Assembly: GCA_902167325.1 (NCBI GenBank)
Contig: LR632930.1
Span: forward strand, 3,162,001 to 3,226,000
Reading direction: 5' to 3'
From: Chitinophaga pinensis
GTDB lineage: Bacteria > Bacteroidota > Bacteroidia > Chitinophagales > Chitinophagaceae
DNA: 64,000 nucleotides
A program made the position numbers and the translations under genes. Below the pieces are notes generated by a model. The model ran no database searches. It was given only the letters and a program-made list of their open reading frames with translations, and had not been told where the DNA came from. Shown here piece after piece: positions 59,201 to 64,000 of this stretch. How positions within the stretch are numbered: the stretch's first letter is position 1; each line of letters begins with the position of its first letter.

Positions 59201-59432
59201 TGGCAGCTACCTGAAAGTGAAATTTATTTCCCTGGGTTACAATGTGGCTCCTTCATTGACACGCAGGCTTAAAATCTCCAATGTCAGGATTTATGGAACG
59301 GTAGATAACCTGCTAATGTTCCAGCAGGCAGATGTACCGGATGCAGAACAGGTGAATGTGTTTGGTGTGTACAATGGCTCGGGATACCCTATCCCCCGCA
59401 AATTCACCATGGGCTTGGATGTTAAATTTTAA
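56280..59432 (+). CDS. SusC/RagA-family TonB-linked outer-membrane receptor (no STN domain)
   Basis: This 1050-residue receptor starts with the signal peptide MTKKLLFLLVLLGASFAVAL, followed directly by a carboxypeptidase-regulatory-like domain (about residues 25-105; KVSGTVKDAKGEALPGVSIR), then the SusC-type phrase DVVVVGYQTMTRKTSTTAIS (about 103-122), a plug (SIWGSRGANGVIVIKTRRGK) and the barrel ending KFTMGLDVKF. It has no STN domain, so it is not sigma/FecR-controlled. The motif VVVGYQ replaces the usual VVVGYG. It works with the SusD gene that follows. The ligand is unknown, and no glycosidase is nearby. Confidence 0.93.
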   Translation: MTKKLLFLLVLLGASFAVALAQDRKVSGTVKDAKGEALPGVSIRESGTNNGTASDAEGKFALTLKGTNSSLEFTFMGYAKTVVKADRDVIRVVMQADAQSLKDVVVVGYQTMTRKTSTTAISTVKGDVVENLPAPSFESLLQGRVTGVNVQNFTGEPGVRNTFVIRGNSRVNLNMDEARALSSPLYVIDGVPINVDDMLGFDGTQTNSIAGINPNDIEDMQVLKDAAATSIWGSRGANGVIVIKTRRGKEGKPEFRVNFYQGMIARPRLLETVTGTEERRQKLALLNEYAGYVDKGKLPVVLTDSLNPSYNNAVDWQDLFLRSGSLSNADFAVSNGNENMNYRISANYYSEDGVVRNTGFNRYALRGNLNFRFSDKISGYTNLSLSRMDRKRGLGKDRYESPLPVELYALPSSLLYVTPEKIKAYTDQYDKLRDININDQIVASLGLTYNIVKGLEYRFMGSANVSNNRRDFFMPSDLDADGVNRASSYNAGYNSYYLDNSLSYRLNISDDHHFYLTGGQSFQRDVANKMEGIGYNLPSDDIQVIGNVAQQDKRVYSDYSASGLLSWFGQLQYDYKEKYLLSGSYRADASSRFGPDTKWGKFYSVGAGYVISEEKFFEPISSVVNYMKFRGSYGTSGEQFSEFYAPFNRFNIPGYYNGTAAYLPDYEDGYGITKKNFTWSNSRQFNIGFESFLFKNNRISLTVDYYEKLSGRDFNTFEMPFWAGYNKLTANYDINVRNRGFEVTIITKNLPEKSKLKWSTNLNFSVNKNQITKLPYNNKTFYRTDGFGIAREYTIGKPTYVMAQMRYGGVYNNYSQIPFNPVNGQLITYFKGNYRVQPGYPVWHDLNGDWDVWSDEDRGDPNGDLTATGDPNPRVTGGFVNDFQYKNWTLSIATTFTLGRDIINMQASNELDNTFRGGAQGFAARRLPNLDRLNYWRPSELSKHGEGYSADYPAMTPYGYFYQFLPFSDMFNEDGSYLKVKFISLGYNVAPSLTRRLKISNVRIYGTVDNLLMFQQADVPDAEQVNVFGVYNGSGYPIPRKFTMGLDVKF

Positions 59433-59456
59433 TTGCAAATCTTGAAATCTACAGGA

Positions 59457-60998
59457 ATGAAACGAAAACTCATATACGCATGTCTCCTCGCCGTTGTGGC
59501 CATCGCCCCCGGTTGCAGGAAGTACCTGTATGAAGAACCCATCAATAACTCATATGACGAGATTTTCTGGGTAAATGAAAAAGCGGCTGACCAGTCTGTA
59601 GCGGGAGCATACCATCTGCTCCGCAATGCGATCCGTAATGAGAACGCCTTCTTCACCTTCAGCGAAATAGCAGCCGATATTTATACAAATGGCGGTTGGA
59701 ACTATGCTTCGCTGCTGAAAGGAGGAAACTTCCGGTTCGGTTATGCTCCTTACCTCGAAGGAGCTTTGTGGGACTGGTCTCGTTACTACGACGCTATCGC
59801 GCAAACCAACCTGGCTTTGGAAAAGATCCCAACCATCCCGGAATCCGGCTGGCAGGATATTTCCCGCCGCGATAAACTGCGCGGTGAAGCTTTCTTCCTC
59901 CGTGCTTACACTTACTTCCAGGTGCTCCGTATCTGGGGTGAGCCTGTGATCCGCCTGAAACCCCTTCAGGAAAGTGAACTGGACAATCCGCCCAGCATAC
60001 CCCGCAGCTCCGATGCGGAAGCTATCAAAGTGATCCGTCAGGATATCGACAGTGCTATCAAGCTGCTCGAAAATAATCATCCTGAAGGCTCCGTTCGGGC
60101 AGGTAAATATGCTGCTTATGCTCTGAAGGCGCATGTGGCGGCCTGGGCGCATGACAATGCCGCAGTTATCGCTGCTGCTGATGAAGTAATCAACTCCAAT
60201 GAGTTTCAACTGGCACAGGATTCTACTGAGTTGGTTAAGCTGTGGGATGGTGGTTCTTCTGAATCCATCTTCGAAATCAGCATGCTGTTCAATCCGTCTT
60301 TCGACGAATCTTCCGGGTTCTTTAATTCCATCCTGCAGGAGCCGATTACCAAAGGCTCCAATGGTGGTAACATGGTCATTCTTGGCAGGCTCTTCCAGGT
60401 TTACCCTGAAGTAGATGCGTATAAAGATTTGACACCGTTGTTTGCTGATACCAGCACCGATCAACGCTACCGTCACCTCTTCTTCAAAGAGCATCAGGAA
60501 AAGATCATCACCTATCCCGACCCTGCAAGAAAGCCTGATACCGTGTATACACCCATCAAGGCTATCCTTACCAAATACAGCAATGTTAACTGGAGGGATC
60601 CCAAAAATGAAGTAGGTCTCTATGTGAATAATAATCTGGTACTACTGCGCCTGGCTGATATCGTGCTGCTCAAGGCGGAAGCACTTGCCAACCTGGGTCG
60701 CGATGCTGAAGCGCTTACTACTGCTTATACTGTGACCGATCTCCGTAAAGGCCGTCATTATAGCCTAGCTATCGACGGAACAGTCAAAGATTGGGTGCTC
60801 GATGAAAGGCATCGTGAACTCCTCGGAGAAGGCGCAAGCTTTTTCGATATGATCCGCACCGGATTACTGACAGAAAGGATTCCGCTGTACAAAGGCGAAC
60901 GCTGGGAGCAGAAAGGTTACTATTGGCCCATCAATATGCGCAGCCTGAAGCCTACCAACGACAAACTTACCCAAAACTATTATTGGGCAACTCACTAA
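59457..60998 (+). CDS. SusD/RagB-family surface lipoprotein
   Basis: This is 513 residues from ATG 59457 (MKRKLIYACLLAVVAIAPGC, lipobox Cys at residue 20). An upstream TTG at 59433 is possible but would spoil the signal peptide. SusD phrases are RGEAFFLRAYTYFQVLRIWG (about 143-162), LRKGRHYSLAIDG and the hallmark LDERHRELLGEGASFFDMIR (about 448-467). It caps the SusC barrel encoded 24 nt upstream and binds the substrate at the cell surface. The operon continues with two more lipoprotein genes. Confidence 0.92.
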   Translation: MKRKLIYACLLAVVAIAPGCRKYLYEEPINNSYDEIFWVNEKAADQSVAGAYHLLRNAIRNENAFFTFSEIAADIYTNGGWNYASLLKGGNFRFGYAPYLEGALWDWSRYYDAIAQTNLALEKIPTIPESGWQDISRRDKLRGEAFFLRAYTYFQVLRIWGEPVIRLKPLQESELDNPPSIPRSSDAEAIKVIRQDIDSAIKLLENNHPEGSVRAGKYAAYALKAHVAAWAHDNAAVIAAADEVINSNEFQLAQDSTELVKLWDGGSSESIFEISMLFNPSFDESSGFFNSILQEPITKGSNGGNMVILGRLFQVYPEVDAYKDLTPLFADTSTDQRYRHLFFKEHQEKIITYPDPARKPDTVYTPIKAILTKYSNVNWRDPKNEVGLYVNNNLVLLRLADIVLLKAEALANLGRDAEALTTAYTVTDLRKGRHYSLAIDGTVKDWVLDERHRELLGEGASFFDMIRTGLLTERIPLYKGERWEQKGYYWPINMRSLKPTNDKLTQNYYWATH

Positions 60999-61008
60999 AA
61001 GCATGCAC

Positions 61009-61659
61009 ATGAAAAAGATATTAGGATTAACGATACTCGCGGCAGGCCTTTTCCTTGGAGCCTGCAAGAAGGATGATTACATTATCGGTGGCGGAACGCA
61101 TAATCCCAAAGTGGACATGTCCACCCTCGATTATCTGCGGAAAAACCCGCTGTTCGATACGCTCTGTATGATTATCGATAAAACGGGCAGCGCGGACCTC
61201 ATCAACGAAGCCGGCATCAGCTTCTTCGCACCTACCGATTATCACATCAAAGCGCTGATAGATGCGCGTCATACCAGGGTTGTAGCAGCGGATGCGCGTA
61301 AGCAGTATACGGTAGATTCACTGATCAAATACCACGGGCAGGGCTTTAAAGATTCTATCCGGATACATATCCTGAAAAGATCATTCCCTTACAGTGCACT
61401 GAAGGAAGAAAGACAAACCTTCGCTACTACTTTCCCCGGCGTGAGCGCCGATATTTCTTACAGGGAAGTAAAGAAGGAAGAGTATGGATACAATCCGGCA
61501 ACAGGTATCTTCCCACGGATCGTGTATTACCGTATCAAGAATCTGGAAACTTACTGCCAGACTTCCGGCATCATTACCAACACGGGCATGCTGTTCGTTC
61601 TCCAGAACCCTGATGGGTTCGAGGCCGGCAAACCAACCCTGTATTTCGGAATCAACTAA
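61009..61659 (+). CDS. Fasciclin-domain-like lipoprotein
   Basis: This is 216 residues from ATG 61009 with a lipoprotein signal (MKKILGLTILAAGLFLGAC, Cys at residue 19). A second ATG at 61003 adds only two residues. The body looks like a diverged fasciclin (FAS1) domain: the H1-like strand ISFFAPTDYHIKALIDA (about residues 64-80) and the H2-like strand IITNTGMLFVLQN (about 186-198), with LDYLRKNPLFDTLCMIIDKT before. FAS1 domains mediate adhesion and glycan or protein binding. It is 10 nt after SusD and 11 nt before the next lipoprotein, so it is likely a third surface component of this uptake locus. Confidence 0.78.
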   Translation: MKKILGLTILAAGLFLGACKKDDYIIGGGTHNPKVDMSTLDYLRKNPLFDTLCMIIDKTGSADLINEAGISFFAPTDYHIKALIDARHTRVVAADARKQYTVDSLIKYHGQGFKDSIRIHILKRSFPYSALKEERQTFATTFPGVSADISYREVKKEEYGYNPATGIFPRIVYYRIKNLETYCQTSGIITNTGMLFVLQNPDGFEAGKPTLYFGIN

Positions 61660-61670
61660 AGCGTATCATC

Positions 61671-62666
61671 ATGAAATTATTCAAGACCAAATATATACTT
61701 GCCGGGCTCTTCGCAACTTCGCTGATGAGCGCCTGTAAGAAAGACGAGATCGGTTACATGAGCGATAACCTCTATTACGAACTGAATCCCGTTGTGATCC
61801 CCAAAGGCTGGGAGTATCGCGGCATCGGTGTAAACCCTGATGGCTCTACCCGCCCCCTGAATTTCAAGCTCGTACACGTATACGATAAGCTGACCGGGAA
61901 AAATATGGACGACCTTTTCCTCAAACGCTACCCCATGGTAGCATGGAAAGCCGCCCTGAACTTCACAATAGATTCCACCAAGGAAAGGATCCTTGCTAAA
62001 ATGCAAATGGTGGAAGCCTATCCGGTAAACATCGAACCCACCAGCGGCCAGATCTATACCAACTATACAACGGATAACCTTCCGTCCGGACAGTACGTTT
62101 TCGATATGGAGATTTCCAATATCAAGCAAACGAAGCTGTTCCCTAAGTTCGGTGAGTTTATTCTGAAGGACACGATTCCCTTTCAGGACCTGAAAGCCAT
62201 GAACGGTGCTTATTCCAACCCGCTGATGAAGCAGGGGCAGGAGTCAGTTACCAAAGGTCAGGGTGCGGAATCTTACAGCATTGATATCCAGCGTGTACCT
62301 TCCGACGATTTCAATATCACCCTGCGTTTCCTTGATAAGCACGGTAATGCATTCAATCCGAAGCGGGGAGAAGTTCTCAAACGGCCAAGCGGTACCTCGT
62401 TCCTGCAGACTTTTGAGACCTATACAGTGAAACCGGATCTGTTTGATGATAAATTGGTTTACACGGTTTTTCAAACTCCATTCCCTAATGTAAGTGCGGG
62501 TAACGGGTTTAACGTGTACTACCGCATCGCGGCGGATGCCTGTATCTACGACGATCCTATATACAATGGTTACCATTCCAACCCGCGCTTCATTCAACGC
62601 CTTTGGAAAAGAGGTAAATACTCCATTACCATTCAGCTGAAGAATGTAACGCGCAAGCCGCTGTAA
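61671..62666 (+). CDS. PUL-associated lipoprotein (DUF5007-like)
   Basis: This 331-residue lipoprotein starts with MKLFKTKYILAGLFATSLMSAC (Cys at residue 22). After a short DEIGYMSDNLYYELNPVVI segment it is beta-rich, probably immunoglobulin-like (LNFKLVHVYDKLTGKNMDDL; YVFDMEISNIKQTKLFPKFG; EVLKRPSGTSFLQTFETYTV). It resembles PUL lipoproteins of the DUF5007 type that sit next to fasciclin-like genes (recall, unverified). It is probably a surface glycan- or ligand-binding accessory protein. It ends the SusC/SusD operon at a bidirectional terminator. Confidence 0.72.
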   Translation: MKLFKTKYILAGLFATSLMSACKKDEIGYMSDNLYYELNPVVIPKGWEYRGIGVNPDGSTRPLNFKLVHVYDKLTGKNMDDLFLKRYPMVAWKAALNFTIDSTKERILAKMQMVEAYPVNIEPTSGQIYTNYTTDNLPSGQYVFDMEISNIKQTKLFPKFGEFILKDTIPFQDLKAMNGAYSNPLMKQGQESVTKGQGAESYSIDIQRVPSDDFNITLRFLDKHGNAFNPKRGEVLKRPSGTSFLQTFETYTVKPDLFDDKLVYTVFQTPFPNVSAGNGFNVYYRIAADACIYDDPIYNGYHSNPRFIQRLWKRGKYSITIQLKNVTRKPL

Positions 62667-62707
62667 CTACAGTATTTTTTTCCTGAAATAACCATAGATG
62701 TAAAATT

Positions 62708-62735
62708 AAAAGGGCGGTATTATTACCGCCCTTTT
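62708..62735. terminator. Bidirectional terminator between the SusC/D operon and the LytTR regulator
   Basis: AAAAGGGCGGTA-TTAT-TACCGCCCTTTT is a perfect 12-bp stem with T-runs on both strands. It ends exactly at the stop of the convergent regulator gene. Confidence 0.9.
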
Positions 62736-63461
62736 CTATTTCTTATTCGTCATGATCTTTTCCTTCATCAGGTTCATAAACCCTTCCCGGTAAGTATCTC
62801 CCACAGGCACTTTCTCCTCTGTATGATCCAGATGCACAAGGTTGCCCTCTATCATCCGGATATAGCTTGTGGCCAGCAGAAAGGATTTGTGTGTACGCAC
62901 GAAGTCTGCGGCCGGCAGGCGCTCTTCCAGGTCTTTCATATTGAGGAGCGCTATGATCTTTTCTCCATTACGGGTATGGATCTTCACGTAGTTTTTCAGC
63001 CCTTCGATGAAAATGATATCCCTGATATTGATCTTAATAAGCTTCCCTTTCTGCTCTGTTTTCACGAAAACGAAATCGCTCTCTTCCTTTACTGCAGGGG
63101 GCACTGGTTGTATGAGGCTCAGCGCACGCTGGGCACCTTTGATGAACCGGGCAAAGGATATAGGCTTCAGCAGGTAATCCACTACTTCGTTCTCGAAACC
63201 TTCCATGGCATATTCGCTGTAAGCCGTGGTGAGGATCACTTTGCACTTTCCGTTGATGGCTTTGATGAAGTCGATGCCGGTCATGGAAGGCATCTGCACA
63301 TCGAGGAATATGAGGTCTATTTTATGCTGGTGCAACACCTGCAGGCCCTCGAGCGGGTCTGTGGTGGAATACAAAAGGTTGAGGAATGGCGTTTGTTTGA
63401 TGTGATGTGTCAGCAGATCGATGGCATGCTGCTCGTCGTCGATGATAATACAGTTAATCAT
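62736..63461 (-). CDS. LytTR-family response regulator
   Basis: This 241-residue regulator has a receiver domain (about 1-115; DDE at 8-10, phospho-acceptor D54 in LIFLDVQMPSMTG, Lys in DYLLKPISFARFIKG) and a LytTR DNA-binding domain (about 135-235; INIRDIIFIEGLKNYVKIHT, RTHKSFLLATSYIRMIEGNL). It overlaps by eight bases the stop of the histidine kinase gene upstream, which must be its partner. Its targets may include the adjacent SusC/SusD locus, but that is only position-based. Cytosolic. Confidence 0.92.
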   Translation of the reverse strand: MINCIIIDDEQHAIDLLTHHIKQTPFLNLLYSTTDPLEGLQVLHQHKIDLIFLDVQMPSMTGIDFIKAINGKCKVILTTAYSEYAMEGFENEVVDYLLKPISFARFIKGAQRALSLIQPVPPAVKEESDFVFVKTEQKGKLIKINIRDIIFIEGLKNYVKIHTRNGEKIIALLNMKDLEERLPAADFVRTHKSFLLATSYIRMIEGNLVHLDHTEEKVPVGDTYREGFMNLMKEKIMTNKK

Positions 63462-64000
63462 TTTTCGATAGTTGAATGATCAGTTCGGCGGTATAAAAAT
63501 GCGCTGTTTCGTTGATGGTAAAGCTGTATTTGTCCTGGTAAGTGAGCTGCAGGCGTTGCCGCACATTATTCAGGCCTATGCTGGTAGAAAGCTCTTTGGG
63601 TCCCTGTTTCTTCTTGTTGCCGATATAGAACCGGATGCGGTCATTATCGGCTTCTGTCCTGATCACGAGCGGATTGGCGGGGTCCAGCAGGTCGCCATGC
63701 TTGAAGGCATTCTCCACCAGCGTGATAAGGATCAACGGGGCGATGCGCGCAGCGGGATTACTCAGCTCTTCGCTATATTGGATGCTCAGTTTATTATTGA
63801 ACCGCATCTGGTTGATGCCGATCACGTTCTTCATATGCGTGATCTCTTTGGTGAGCGCCACTTTCCCTTCTGCATCTTCTTCTTTCCCGAGGGCATACCG
63901 CATAATGTCTGACAACAGCAGTACGGCGTTAGATACCTCTTCGCTCAGTGGAACGGTTTTGCTGTATATAAAGCTAAGGGAATTAAAAAGAAAGTGGGGG
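63454..64000 (-). CDS. Sensor histidine kinase (His_kinase/LytS type), N-terminus beyond window
   Basis: The minus-strand frame is open from the right edge to its stop at 63454, giving 181 residues (C-terminal part only). At the edge the codons read PHFLFNSLSFIYSK, the conserved H-box with the phosphorylated His, followed by VSNAVLLLSDIMRYALGKEE, an N-box-like PLILITLVENAFKHGD and the glycine-containing LNNVRQRLQLTY end. It belongs to the same family as the kinase at 27447-30383. The N-terminal sensor and membrane region lie outside the window. It is translationally coupled to the LytTR regulator (8-base overlap). Confidence 0.9.
   Translation of the reverse strand, partial: PHFLFNSLSFIYSKTVPLSEEVSNAVLLLSDIMRYALGKEEDAEGKVALTKEITHMKNVIGINQMRFNNKLSIQYSEELSNPAARIAPLILITLVENAFKHGDLLDPANPLVIRTEADNDRIRFYIGNKKKQGPKELSTSIGLNNVRQRLQLTYQDKYSFTINETAHFYTAELIIQLSKND

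Overview
The window reads as chromosomal DNA of a Bacteroidota bacterium, most likely a Chitinophaga-like member of the Chitinophagaceae (inferred from gene content, no database search). Signs are two SusC/SusD pairs, one of them driven by an ECF sigma factor and FecR anti-sigma factor, LytTR two-component systems, the short form of prolyl-tRNA synthetase, a FadL-type porin, GYW-rich and fasciclin-like lipoproteins, TamB, and many TAnnTTTG -7 promoter boxes. Most of the window is well-kept core genome. The accessory parts are about 1-7.8 kb, 15.7-18 kb, 37-44 kb and 49-50 kb.

Region 1 (1-7.8 kb). The left edge holds, on the minus strand, the first 401 residues of a LanM-like lanthipeptide dehydratase (DUF4135) with its catalytic motifs intact. 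Next come small soluble proteins of the kind seen among bacterial immunity genes: HEAT-like, SUKH/SMI1, an acidic unknown, DUF2314 plus ankyrin, and an FG-GAP/EF-hand-like protein. This zone also shows rearrangement: a convergent gene overlap, a decayed duplicate of one gene start, a dense repeat block, and an AT-rich SRPBCC gene. Region 2 (7.9-15.7 kb) has tRNA-Leu(CAG) with a clear promoter, dapD, and a sigma/anti-sigma/SusC/SusD surface-signalling uptake unit.

Region 3 (15.7-18 kb) is a compact microviridin-type graspetide cluster on the minus strand: a 60-residue precursor with a PFFAQLLE leader helix and a TQKYPSD core, then MdnB/MvdC-like and MdnC/MvdD-like ATP-grasp ligases. Region 4 (18-37 kb) is mainly housekeeping: glycosyltransferase, TsaC, CCA-adding enzyme, MiaA, FadL-like porin, ProS, a propeller histidine kinase with its LytTR regulator, HtrA, acyl-CoA reductase, ferredoxin, Ddl, PASTA and rhodanese proteins. 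A candidate structured small RNA lies after the LytTR gene.

Region 5 (37.2-43.8 kb) is a tight minus-strand operon of RidA, a GSH-synthetase-like ATP-grasp protein, a class I glutamine amidotransferase, a GCS2-type carboxylate-amine ligase, a second ATP-grasp protein, an esterase and a small secreted protein, with another esterase divergent to it. It looks like an undescribed amide- or peptide-metabolite pathway. Region 6 (44-56 kb) has an Oar-like TonB receptor, ribBA, two small unknown genes, TamB and a secreted isoaspartyl peptidase, the last two from a divergent promoter pair. Region 7 (56-64 kb) is a SusC/SusD locus with two more lipoproteins, then a LytTR response regulator and a histidine kinase cut by the right edge.
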